A DNA stretch of 11,234 nucleotides. Origin: an uncultured Clostridia bacterium (GTDB taxonomy: Bacteria > Bacillota > Clostridia > Christensenellales > Aristaeellaceae). The DNA is taken from assembly GCA_937874275.1 (NCBI GenBank), contig CALNAU010000061.1, positions 1-11,234 on the forward strand, given 5' to 3'. A program made the position numbers and the translations under genes. This document shows positions 1 to 6,510 of this stretch, piece after piece. Each line of letters starts with the position of its first letter. The first letter of the stretch is position 1. The notes below the pieces were generated by a model, which saw only the letters and a program-made list of their open reading frames with translations, did no database searches and was not told the origin of the DNA.

Positions 1-52
1 CTATCTAATTCATTATAACTTTTTTTATAACGCAAATCATTCGTTTAAGGCA

Positions 53-64
53 TTGTTGCAACAA
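53..64. repeat. 12-bp palindrome TTGTTGCAACAA
   Basis: A perfect palindrome in the AT-rich stretch at the left edge, which otherwise shows no gene. It might be an operator for a gene beyond the window. Nothing here shows its function. Confidence 0.4.
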
Positions 65-99
65 CATAGATATATTTTATATTAAAGTCTTTTGGGGGT

Positions 100-131
100 G
101 TGGGGGTCTTTTCTTCAGAAAAGACCCCCAC
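100..131 (-). terminator. Long hairpin at the 3' end of the importer operon
   Basis: A 15-bp perfect stem (100-114 with 117-131) lies about 15 bases after the ATPase stop. On the transcribed strand it is GTGGGGGTCTTTTCT pairing with its complement, then a second CCCCC tract and an A/T-rich tail (CTTTAATAT). It lacks a clean U-run but matches the layout of the hairpin after alr. Confidence 0.65.
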
Positions 132-145
132 CGTTCCTCCACCTC

Positions 146-868
146 CTACAACACCTTCGACAGGAAACTCTGCAAGCGCTCGTTCTGCGGGTTGCCGAAG
201 AGCTGGTCGGGGGTGTTCTGTTCGACGATGAGGCCCTCGTCCATGAAGAGCACGCGGCCGGCGACCTCGCGGGCAAAGCCCATCTCGTGGGTGACGATGA
301 CCATGGTCATGCCCTCTTCGGCGACTTCGCGGATGACGTCCAGCACCTCGCCCACCATCTCGGGGTCCAGGGCGGAGGTGGGCTCGTCAAAGAGCATCAC
401 CTGCGGGTTCATGGCCAGGGCGCGGACGATGGCCACGCGCTGCTTTTGCCCCCCGGAGAGCATGGCGGGGTAGGTATCAGCCTTGTCGCTCAGGCCGATG
501 CGCTCCAGCAGCGCGTCGGCCTTTTCCTTGGCCTGGGCAGGGGTGTACAGCTTGAGGTTGATGGGCGCCAGGGTGATGTTGTCGCGGATGGTCAGGTGCG
601 GGAACAGGTTGAAGTGTTGAAACACCATGCCCATGTGGCGGCGCACACTGTCGATATCGCAGCCCTTGGCGGCGATGTTTTGCCCGTTGAACCAGATTTC
701 GCCGCCGGTGGGGCGCTCCAATAGGTTGAGGCAGCGCAGAAAGGTGCTCTTGCCGGACCCCGAGGGGCCGATGATGGCCACCTTTTCGCCGTCGTTGATG
801 GTCTCGGTGATGCCGCGCAGCACCTTGAGCTCGCCGAAGGTCTTTTCCAGGTTCTTAACCTCGATCAC
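146..868 (-). CDS. Polar amino-acid ABC transporter, ATP-binding protein (GlnQ/HisP type)
   Basis: This 240-residue cytoplasmic ATPase powers uptake of a polar amino acid through the permease encoded just upstream. Visible motifs are Walker A GPSGSGKS (residues 34-41), the Q-loop Gln84, the full signature LSGGQ (137-141), Walker B VMLFDEP (157-163) followed by SALD, and the switch His194 in VTHEM. Length and motifs fit the GlnQ/HisP/ArtP family, which work as dimers. The start is GTG at 868, with AGGAGG at 879-884 ten bases upstream. The start lies inside the permease gene, giving a 14-bp overlap and suggesting translational coupling. It is the last gene of a three-gene operon and ends about 15 bases before a long hairpin. 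The substrate (for example Gln, Cys/cystine, Arg or His) cannot be read from the sequence. The family call is very secure. Confidence 0.96.
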   Translation of the reverse strand: MIEVKNLEKTFGELKVLRGITETINDGEKVAIIGPSGSGKSTFLRCLNLLERPTGGEIWFNGQNIAAKGCDIDSVRRHMGMVFQHFNLFPHLTIRDNITLAPINLKLYTPAQAKEKADALLERIGLSDKADTYPAMLSGGQKQRVAIVRALAMNPQVMLFDEPTSALDPEMVGEVLDVIREVAEEGMTMVIVTHEMGFAREVAGRVLFMDEGLIVEQNTPDQLFGNPQNERLQSFLSKVL

Positions 869-1544
869 TGCGTGCCAGCCTCCTCTCGATGCGCTTTTGC
901 AGGGCGGCCAGGCCGACGACCATGATCAGGTAGACGACAGCGGCCAGGTACAGCGGGGTGGAGTTGAAGGTACGGCCGCGGATGCCGTCGGCCACCTTGG
1001 TCAGGTCGCGCACGGCGATGTAGCCGGCCACCGAGGTCTCCTTGAGCAGGGCGATGAACTCGTTAAACAGCGCGGGCAGCGTATTTTTAACGGCCTGGGG
1101 CAGTACGATGAGCTTCATCGTTTGGCCCAGGCTAAGGCCCAGCGAGCGCCCGGCCTCCTGCTGGCCGATGTCGATGGAGTTGAGGCCGCTGCGGAAAATC
1201 TCCGACACATAGGCGCCGGAGTTAATGCCAAAGCCGATGATGGAGGCGTACAGCCCCTCGGTGAAGTAGGAGAGGTTGTACAGGATGAGCAGCTGCACGA
1301 TGATGGGCGTGCCGCGGATGATGGTGGTGTAGGCGTTCATCACCTTGGCGGCGGCCTTCCACAGGGGCGACGGCCGGGCGGCCGCCACAAACTTGACCAA
1401 GGCAACCACCAGGCCAATCAGTATGCCAATCAGACAGGCAATCCCCGCGATCAGCAGGGTATTCTTCAGGCCTTCCAGGTACAGCTGCCATCGGTTTTCG
1501 CGAATCACCGCGCCGTATAGGTCCTGCAGGAGTTTTTCAAACAC
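855..1544 (-). CDS. Polar amino-acid ABC transporter, permease (HisM/GlnP family)
   Basis: This 229-residue integral membrane protein forms the translocation path of the importer, probably as a homodimer because only one permease gene is present. Hydrophobic segments lie near residues 28-52, 70-92, 98-118, 160-180 and 197-217. The family's EAA loop, which contacts the ATPase, is seen at about 129-150 (QEAGRSLGLSLGQ, ending VLPQA). The segment RGTPIIVQL at 77-85 is also typical of the family. The start is GTG at 1544, preceded by a GAGGTG ribosome binding site (1550-1555). The stop TAA at 855-857 lies within the ATPase gene. It is separated from the binding-protein gene by 153 bp containing a strong hairpin, which probably lowers its expression relative to that gene. 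Confidence 0.95.
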   Translation of the reverse strand: MFEKLLQDLYGAVIRENRWQLYLEGLKNTLLIAGIACLIGILIGLVVALVKFVAAARPSPLWKAAAKVMNAYTTIIRGTPIIVQLLILYNLSYFTEGLYASIIGFGINSGAYVSEIFRSGLNSIDIGQQEAGRSLGLSLGQTMKLIVLPQAVKNTLPALFNEFIALLKETSVAGYIAVRDLTKVADGIRGRTFNSTPLYLAAVVYLIMVVGLAALQKRIERRLARSDRG

Positions 1545-1598
1545 GTCGTCACCTCATCGTTGGCGGTTGTCGGTCGAGCGGGCATTTTCAACAGGATG

Positions 1599-1626
1599 AC
1601 CGCGCCGCCCTTGGTGGCGGCGCGGT
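1599..1626 (-). terminator. GC-rich intergenic hairpin between binding-protein and permease genes
   Basis: A perfect 11-bp stem (1599-1609 with 1616-1626, loop 1610-1615) lies in the 153-bp gap between the binding-protein and permease genes. In the direction of transcription no U-run follows, so it is not a classic full terminator. Such hairpins inside ABC operons often protect the 3' end of the binding-protein mRNA or stop part of transcription; that role is inferred here. Confidence 0.6.
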
Positions 1627-1697
1627 TTGATTGTATCATCTGTCACACCAGTCCGGGATTGGTCAGCCCATCAAAGCATGGATGATGGCGATTTAGC

Positions 1698-2477
1698 TCA
1701 GTCGCCGGCGCCCTCCACCATGTGCTTGTCGATGGATGCCTGCATGGCGCCGCTGTCAATGGCCTCCTGCAATACTTCGTTGATGAAGGCAACCAGGTCT
1801 TCCTTGCCCTTGGCGACGCCCATGGCAGTATCCTCTTCGGAGGCCATCTCGTCCAGCAGGGCCAGGGCGCCGTTGGCGTTTTTCACCATGCTCTCGGCAG
1901 GCAGCTTGTCCATGACCGCGGCGTCGGCCTTTCCGCTGGCGACGGCGTTGCCGGCGTCCACCGCGCTCTTGTACTGCTGCATCACGGCGCCTTGGATGTT
2001 ATCGGACGCCCAGATATCGCCGGTGGTGGACTCCTGCACGGCAATCTTCTTGCCGGCCAGGTCGCTCAGCTTGGTGATTTCGCTGCCCGTGGGCACGATG
2101 ACCAGCAGGCCGTTCTTGATGTAGACCATGGAGAAATCAATCTGCTCCTGGCGCTCCTCGGTCAGGGTCATGCCGGCGGCCACAAAGTCGCCCTTGCCTC
2201 CCTTGAGGGCCTCGATGAGCAGGCCGAAGTCCATGTCCAGCACTTCCAGCTCCACGCCCAGCTTGTCGGCGACCATCTGGGACAGGTCGATGTCGATGCC
2301 GGCAAACTTGGTGTCCTTGATGTACTCAAAGGGCGGGAAGGTGGCGTTGGTCATCATGACAATCTTGCCCTTGGCCTTGATGGCGTCCAGGGTGGGGGTG
2401 GCGGTTTCGGCCAAAGCGGCGGGCACCAGGCCGGCCAGCAGCATCAGGCAAAGGGCTATGCTCAGCATTTTCTTCAT
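1698..2477 (-). CDS. Polar amino-acid ABC transporter, extracellular substrate-binding protein
   Basis: This 259-residue exported protein of the solute-binding family 3 (PBPb/HisJ-like) captures the amino acid outside the membrane and delivers it to the permease. After a signal peptide (residues 1-23, cleavage likely after ALA23) come the first-lobe sequence TFPPFEYI, then GIDIDLSQMVADKLGV and MTLTEERQEQIDFSMVYI. The last includes the Arg that usually binds the ligand carboxylate. The segment KIAVQESTTGD marks the second lobe. I chose ATG 2477 (MKKMLS) because a GGGAGGA site lies about 10 bases upstream; the in-frame ATG at 2495 overlaps that site. The signal peptide has no lipobox: its only Cys (10) is inside the hydrophobic core. 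This is unusual for a single-membrane Firmicute. First gene of the operon, with its own strong promoter. Confidence 0.95.
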   Translation of the reverse strand: MKKMLSIALCLMLLAGLVPAALAETATPTLDAIKAKGKIVMMTNATFPPFEYIKDTKFAGIDIDLSQMVADKLGVELEVLDMDFGLLIEALKGGKGDFVAAGMTLTEERQEQIDFSMVYIKNGLLVIVPTGSEITKLSDLAGKKIAVQESTTGDIWASDNIQGAVMQQYKSAVDAGNAVASGKADAAVMDKLPAESMVKNANGALALLDEMASEEDTAMGVAKGKEDLVAFINEVLQEAIDSGAMQASIDKHMVEGAGD

Positions 2478-2531
2478 ATCAGAACGTCCTCCCATTCATC
2501 ACATCTACCGCGTCCAGCGGTGAATGCGGAC

Positions 2532-2560
2532 AGTATAATCGCATAATTAATCTTTGTCAA
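2532..2560 (-). promoter_or_regulatory. Sigma-70-type promoter of the amino-acid importer operon
   Basis: On the minus strand a perfect TTGACA -35 box (2555-2560) is followed by a 17-base spacer and a TATACT -10 box (2532-2537). Transcription should begin near 2525, giving a leader of about 48 bases. It diverges from the alr promoter. Confidence 0.88.
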
Positions 2561-2563
2561 CGG

Positions 2564-2627
2564 TTATTTATGCTAATCGAAAATTTATTTATGTTCTGCG
2601 TTTTTCAGATATCCCTTGTTTATGTTC
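2564..2627 (+). repeat. Three spaced direct repeats TTATTTATG(TTC) between divergent promoters
   Basis: TTATTTATG occurs at 2564-2572 and 2585-2593, and TTGTTTATG at 2616-2624. The second and third copies extend to 12 bases with 11 matches (ending TTC). Start-to-start spacings are 21 and 31 bp, close to two and three helical turns. The first copy adjoins the importer -35 box and the third covers the alr -35 box. They may be binding sites for a regulator; the region is AT-rich, so chance is possible. Confidence 0.45.
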
Positions 2628-2644
2628 AATAAATATACTATAAT
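2616..2644 (+). promoter_or_regulatory. Sigma-70-type promoter of alr
   Basis: TTGTTT (2616-2621), a 17-base spacer and a perfect TATAAT (2639-2644). Transcription should start near 2651, giving a leader of about 28 bases that carries the alr ribosome binding site. It diverges from the importer promoter, with 55 bp between the two -35 boxes. Confidence 0.85.
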
Positions 2645-2678
2645 TCGCCCGATAACGCGAAAGGAAACCAGGACAACG

Positions 2679-3821
2679 ATGTATTATTATAACTCCTATG
2701 TGGAGGTTGACTGCGAGAAATTCCGCAACAATATACAGTCCATCCGGGCGGACCTGGGGCCCGAAACAGCGGTCATCCCCGTGCTGAAGTGCGATGCCTA
2801 TGGCCTGGGTGCTGTCACCCTCGCGCGGGAAATTGCCCTTGGCCCGGGTGCCGGCCTGATGGCCGTAGCCCAGGTGGGCGAGGCCATCACGCTGCGCGAA
2901 AGCGGCATTGCCTGCGATCTGCTGGTGTTGGCCGGGGTGCCCGAGGCGCACATCGCCCCGGCCGTCACCCACAGCATTCAACTGGCCTGCTATAGCGTAC
3001 CCCAGCTGCGGCAGATAGCCGGGCAGGCCCGGCTGCAAAACCGCCGGGCGGGCATTCAGCTCAAAATCGAGACCGGGCTCAACCGCCTGGGCGTGCGCCC
3101 GGGCGACGAACTGGCCCTGTGGATTGCCGCCTTCAAGCAGCAGCGCGACGTGGACCTATGCGGCGTCTACGCCCATTTCATCGACGCAGAGATTCCCGGC
3201 AGCCCCCTGGCCCATCAGCAGCTGGCCCTCTACCAACAGGCCCTCAGCCAGCTGGACGCCGCCGGCATCCCCGTGCCGCTGCGCCATATCTGCAACAGCG
3301 GCGCCTCCGAGTGGTACCGGGATGCCTTTCTGGACGCTGCCCGCATCGGCCGCCGCCTCTATATGGACGCGCCCGCGAACCCACGCACCGCCGGGACGCC
3401 CGCCGCCGTGAGCGAAATCGCCTCCTGGCGCGCACAGGTGGTTAGCCTGCGCACTTTGGCCATCGGCGAGACCACCGGCTATGACGAGGCCTTTCGCGCC
3501 ACCCGCCCCACCACCGTGGCCGTGGTGAGCGCCGGCTACGGCGACGGCCTGGATGAGCGCCTGGGTCCCGCCCGCGCGCCCGTGCTGGTGGGCGATGGGC
3601 ATGAGGCCCACTACCTGGCCGTCTGCATGGACCAGAGCGTGCTGGACGTCACCGGCATCCCTTGCCGGGTGGGCGATGAGGTGACCTTCTACGGCCACAC
3701 CTCCGCCGGGGCATTCCTCTGCGCCCAGCGCATCGCCGCCACCATCGGCCACGAGGGCGTCTACCTGACCACCCGCCTGGGCAACCGCGTGCAGCGCGTG
3801 TACCGGGGACAAATGGGGTAA
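2679..3821 (+). CDS. alr: Alanine racemase (PLP-dependent)
   Basis: This 380-residue cytoplasmic enzyme interconverts L- and D-alanine with pyridoxal phosphate, supplying D-Ala for peptidoglycan. PLP binds Lys37 in VLKCDAYGLG. The second catalytic base is Tyr268 (TTGYDEAF), with Tyr287 (GYGDG) exactly 19 residues later, the same spacing as Tyr265/Tyr284 of the Geobacillus enzyme. KIETGLNRLGVRP holds the Lys/Arg pair near the cofactor, and CMDQ (Met317) is the substrate-contact motif. The protein ends in the usual TTRLGNRVQRVY-like tail. I prefer ATG 2679 (MYYYNSYVEVD) over the upstream in-frame ATG 2616, because 2616 lies in the -35 box and the family normally starts a few residues before the VEVD-like strand. 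AAGGA (2661-2665) or AGGA (2670-2673) precede 2679. Monocistronic, converging on galT. A serine racemase relative is possible but less likely. Confidence 0.95.
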   Translation: MYYYNSYVEVDCEKFRNNIQSIRADLGPETAVIPVLKCDAYGLGAVTLAREIALGPGAGLMAVAQVGEAITLRESGIACDLLVLAGVPEAHIAPAVTHSIQLACYSVPQLRQIAGQARLQNRRAGIQLKIETGLNRLGVRPGDELALWIAAFKQQRDVDLCGVYAHFIDAEIPGSPLAHQQLALYQQALSQLDAAGIPVPLRHICNSGASEWYRDAFLDAARIGRRLYMDAPANPRTAGTPAAVSEIASWRAQVVSLRTLAIGETTGYDEAFRATRPTTVAVVSAGYGDGLDERLGPARAPVLVGDGHEAHYLAVCMDQSVLDVTGIPCRVGDEVTFYGHTSAGAFLCAQRIAATIGHEGVYLTTRLGNRVQRVYRGQMG

Positions 3822-3840
3822 TGGGGGGAAACGTTGGGGG
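3805..3840 (+). other. Four-run G-quadruplex motif across the alr stop codon
   Basis: Runs of G occur at 3805-3808 (4), 3815-3818 (4), 3823-3828 (6) and 3836-3840 (5), separated by 6, 4 and 7 bases. This meets the canonical rule of four G-runs with loops of 1-7. It is on the coding strand, so the alr mRNA would carry it. The last run is also the 5' arm of the downstream hairpin, so the two folds exclude one another. Confidence 0.6.
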
Positions 3841-3880
3841 CTTTCTTGAAAGAAAACCCCCAAACCCCCAAAGAACTTAA
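3836..3880 (+). terminator. Hairpin at the 3' end of alr, between alr and galT
   Basis: Fifteen bases after the alr stop, GGGGG (3836-3840) pairs with CCCCC (3857-3861), and CTTTCTT with AGAAAA-type sequence closes the stem with one mismatch and a very small loop. A second CCCCC tract (3865-3869) and an A/T-rich tail follow. There is no clean U-run in either direction, so this is an imperfect intrinsic terminator. Its position between convergent genes suggests it could serve both. Confidence 0.6.
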
Positions 3881-3913
3881 AATATTCAATTCGTTGTAGA
3901 CCTTGGGTGTGGA

Positions 3914-5434
3914 TTATTTGGATTCTTTCTGTGGTTTCAGCCCAACGTCATTCAAAAACCGTTTCAGCCCCGCCATCCCCTGCTCGTCCTGCTGATACAC
4001 GCCGGTATCCACCAGCACGTCGTGGCACACCCGCGCCACCTCATCGCGCAAGAACGCTTCGGCGCTTTTGTCGTCCAGGCCCTTGGGCAGCCGCCCCATC
4101 AGCTCACCCACCCAGATGCGGTGGGGCGTATCCGGCGGCAGCGCCGTACCGCGGAGCAGGAAGTCCTGCACCTGTGTAAGCTCCTTCTTCAGCCGGCCCG
4201 GCAATATGAATAGGCCCATGGCCTCAATCAAGCCGATGTTTTCCTTCTTGATGTGATGCCGCTCCTGATGCGGGTGGAACAGCCCCAGGGGATGCTCCTC
4301 GGTGGTGCGGTTGTTGCGCAGCAGCAGATAGACCACATAGGCGTCCTTCTCCTTGCGCACCACGGGCGTCACCGCGTTGTGCCCGGCTTTGGTGCGCGCC
4401 AGGATGCCCAGCTGCTCATCGCTGTGGACGCGCCAGGCAGCCAGCACCCGTTGCATCAGCGCGCTGAGGGCATGTCGGTCTTCTCCCCGAAGCCGAAGGC
4501 AGGTCATCGGCCAGCGCAGCGCCTCGCCCGTGATGCCGGCCACGCCCGTGTCAAAGGTGAACCAGCGCTCAGCCCTTTCCATGGGGAAGGTGTAGCGCCC
4601 GCCCTGGAAGTGGTCGTGCGTCAGGATGGAGCCGCCCACGATGGGCAGGTCGGCGTTGGAGCCGATGAAGTAATGGGAAAAGCGGTCCACAAAGTCAAAC
4701 ATCCGCTCAAAGCTCTGCCCGGTCATCTTCATGGGCACATGCTGGGCGTTGAGCACGATGCAGTGCTCGTCATAATACAGATAGGGGGAGTACTGGAAAT
4801 ACCAGGTCTCGCCCGCCAGGGGGATGGGGATGATGCGGTGATTCTGCCGCGCAGGGTAGCCCGGCCGCCCGGCGTACCCCGGATTCTCCCGGCAGAGCAT
4901 GCACTTGGGGTAGCTGACCGAGCGCGCCAGCCGCTGGGCAGCGATGTCCTTGGGGTCCTTCTCGGGCTTGGAGAGGTTGATGGTAATCTCCAGCTCGCCC
5001 GCCGGCGTATCGGCGTGGTAACGGATATTCTCCGCGATGCGGCGGGTGCGGATATAGTCGTTGGCCCGGCACAGCCGGTAAAACCAATCTGTGGCCGCCT
5101 GCGGGCCATCCTGCTGCTCATGGTGCAAAAAGCACTCGCGCACCGCCCGGGGACCGGGCGTGACCAGCCCGAACAGCCGGGCGGAAAAGCGCTCACGCGC
5201 CTCGGGGCTGTCCTCGCACAGGCCGCGCGCCACCGCGATATCCACCAGGTGGTCAGCAATCTCCAGGATGGGCGTCAGCGAGGCAGCCTCCTGTGGGGCA
5301 TCCAGATCAAGCTGTGCCAACACCAGGTTGACCGAATAATCCAGGTCCTCCCGATCAATGAGGTCCAGCTGCACCGCTGCCTGACAGAACAGCGTCACCG
5401 CCTGCTCCGGCGTCCATCCATCCCAATGCGCCAT
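3914..5434 (-). CDS. galT: Galactose-1-phosphate uridylyltransferase, Firmicutes (class 2) type
   Basis: This 506-residue cytoplasmic enzyme of the Leloir pathway exchanges UMP between UDP-glucose and galactose-1-phosphate. Length and motifs fit the class 2 family, about 500 residues as in Bacillus subtilis, rather than the 350-residue class 1 enzyme. Landmarks are CMLCRENPGYAG (Cys178, Cys181), YYDEHCIVLN followed by HVPM (221-235), and THDHFQGGRYTFPM, where His275 of HDH-F-Q is the expected nucleophile that carries UMP. Start ATG 5434 has GGGAGGA six bases upstream. The gene stands alone: neither galK nor galE is in the window, so its partners must be encoded elsewhere. It diverges from nagB and converges on alr. 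A 406-residue open frame on the opposite strand is a GC-rich shadow. Confidence 0.96.
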   Translation of the reverse strand: MAHWDGWTPEQAVTLFCQAAVQLDLIDREDLDYSVNLVLAQLDLDAPQEAASLTPILEIADHLVDIAVARGLCEDSPEARERFSARLFGLVTPGPRAVRECFLHHEQQDGPQAATDWFYRLCRANDYIRTRRIAENIRYHADTPAGELEITINLSKPEKDPKDIAAQRLARSVSYPKCMLCRENPGYAGRPGYPARQNHRIIPIPLAGETWYFQYSPYLYYDEHCIVLNAQHVPMKMTGQSFERMFDFVDRFSHYFIGSNADLPIVGGSILTHDHFQGGRYTFPMERAERWFTFDTGVAGITGEALRWPMTCLRLRGEDRHALSALMQRVLAAWRVHSDEQLGILARTKAGHNAVTPVVRKEKDAYVVYLLLRNNRTTEEHPLGLFHPHQERHHIKKENIGLIEAMGLFILPGRLKKELTQVQDFLLRGTALPPDTPHRIWVGELMGRLPKGLDDKSAEAFLRDEVARVCHDVLVDTGVYQQDEQGMAGLKRFLNDVGLKPQKESK

Positions 5435-5466
5435 GTGCTTCCTCCCGCTTTGTCCAATTTCTGTAA

Positions 5467-5475
5467 ATTATAGCA
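5467..5475 (-). promoter_or_regulatory. Extended -10 promoter of galT
   Basis: On the minus strand TGC precedes a perfect TATAAT (5467-5472), an extended -10 element. The expected -35 position (5490-5495) is a poor match, as is common for extended -10 promoters. Transcription should begin near 5460, about 26 bases before the galT start. Confidence 0.7.
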
Positions 5476-5512
5476 GATGGCCGCACGCTTTGTGTACCGT
5501 CAAACGAAAATA

Positions 5513-5521
5513 TGCTATAAT
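5513..5521 (+). promoter_or_regulatory. Extended -10 promoter of nagB
   Basis: TGC followed by a perfect TATAAT (5516-5521). The -35 position (5493-5498, TGTACC) is weak. Transcription should begin near 5528, leaving a leader of about 19 bases with the ribosome binding site GGAGGA at 5534-5539. It mirrors the galT promoter: AATTATAGCA at 5466-5475 and TGCTATAATT at 5513-5522 form a perfect 10-bp inverted repeat. Confidence 0.75.
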
Positions 5522-5546
5522 TGTAGCCAAAATGGAGGAATGTGCG

Positions 5547-6266
5547 ATGATTGTTCATGTGTTTGATTCGGCCAAATCCGCAAGCCAGGCCGCGGCGGCG
5601 ATGTTTGCCGCCGCCATCCTCAAAAAACCGGACGCGGTGCTGGGGCTGGCCACCGGCTCCACCCCGATAGAGACCTATCGCCAGCTTGTCAAGTGGCACA
5701 AGGAAGGCATGCTGGATTTCTCCCGCAGCACCAGCTTCAACCTGGACGAGTATGTGGGCCTGGGGGCGGATCACCCCTGCGGCTACCGCTACTTCATGCA
5801 GGAAAATTTGTTCGACCACATCAACATGCGCGAGACCTTTGTGCCCAATGGCCTGGCCCCCAACCTCAAGGCCGAGGCCAAGCGCTACGACCGCATGATT
5901 GAAAAGGCCGGCGGCATCGATATCCAGTTCCTGGGCCTGGGCAACAACGGCCACATCGGCTTCAACGAGCCGTCGGATCGTTTCCACTACGGTACCCAGG
6001 TGGTAGAGCTGACCCGCAGCACCATCGAGGCCAACCGCCGCTTCTTCGAGTCTGAGGATCAGGTGCCCCGCCAGGCCATCTCCCTTGGCACCGGCGGCAT
6101 CATGAACGCCAGGCAGATTGTGCTGGCCGCCTTCGGCAAGGGCAAGGCCCAGGCGGTTAAAAAGATGATCAAGGGCGATGTGGACCCGCAGGTGCAGGCC
6201 TCCATCCTCAAGCTGCATCCCAATGCCGTCATCCTGCTGGATCAAGAGGCCGCGAGCCTGCTGTAA
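5547..6266 (+). CDS. nagB: Glucosamine-6-phosphate deaminase
   Basis: This 239-residue cytoplasmic enzyme converts glucosamine-6-phosphate to fructose-6-phosphate and ammonia, the step that brings amino sugars into glycolysis. Motifs are the phosphate loop LGLATGSTP (32-40), NLDEYVGL with the catalytic Asp67, and LGNNGHIGFNEP with the ring-opening His136 and Glu141. SLGTGGIMNARQIVL and the terminal HPNAVILLDQEA follow. Length matches the short, non-allosteric Bacillus-type enzyme rather than the 266-residue E. coli protein. Start ATG 5547 has GGAGGA seven bases upstream; the in-frame upstream ATG at 5433 is beyond the promoter. No nagA or sugar transporter is adjacent. It occupies the position upstream of an origin-like region and dnaN where dnaA is usually found. 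Confidence 0.96.
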   Translation: MIVHVFDSAKSASQAAAAMFAAAILKKPDAVLGLATGSTPIETYRQLVKWHKEGMLDFSRSTSFNLDEYVGLGADHPCGYRYFMQENLFDHINMRETFVPNGLAPNLKAEAKRYDRMIEKAGGIDIQFLGLGNNGHIGFNEPSDRFHYGTQVVELTRSTIEANRRFFESEDQVPRQAISLGTGGIMNARQIVLAAFGKGKAQAVKKMIKGDVDPQVQASILKLHPNAVILLDQEAASLL

Positions 6267-6396
6267 CCCCGTGGACAACCATGGGGACACCCTGGGGATG
6301 AAGGATGGGGCCAGCGCGCAAACCGCTGTGACACGCCCGATTTTTCACCCACAGGCTGTGTGAATGCCCGCTGTGGATGGTGTGGATGCCTGCCGG

Positions 6397-6412
6397 ATGC
6401 ACAGCTGTGCAT
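6397..6412. repeat. 16-bp perfect palindrome in the origin-like region
   Basis: ATGCACAGCTGTGCAT reads the same on both strands. Each half resembles a degenerate DnaA box (GGATGCACA at 6395-6403, TGTGCATTT at 6406-6414). It could be a dimeric protein site; function is unknown. Confidence 0.7.
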
Positions 6413-6510
6413 TTTGAGCAAACGCAGGCCGGGCACCAAAGACGAGTTAGCCGCAGCCTGGGTTGCCGGGTTCCAGTTTTCGGCTTACCGGCGATTTTCA
6501 TCCGGGGAAG

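Noticed and set aside
12..40. Leftward promoter with TATAAT (12-17, minus strand) for a gene beyond the left edge
   Set aside because: The -10 is perfect but no acceptable -35 or extended -10 is present and the DNA is simply AT-rich; the gene it would serve is not visible.
2436..2477. Cys10 of the binding protein as a lipobox cysteine
   Set aside because: It is preceded by Leu and lies inside the hydrophobic core only ten residues from the start, with a clear ALA cleavage site further on.
2478..2495. Upstream ATG for the substrate-binding protein
   Set aside because: That ATG overlaps the GGGAGGA site that serves the ATG at 2477, and the signal peptide starts naturally at MKK.
3156..3863. 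235-residue open frame on the minus strand opposite alr
   Set aside because: Antisense to alr, which has all its catalytic residues; no motifs or ribosome binding site were seen for the minus frame.
4253..5473. 406-residue open frame on the plus strand opposite galT
   Set aside because: It lies almost wholly antisense to a confident galT, has no recognisable motifs, and long antisense frames are common in GC-rich genes.
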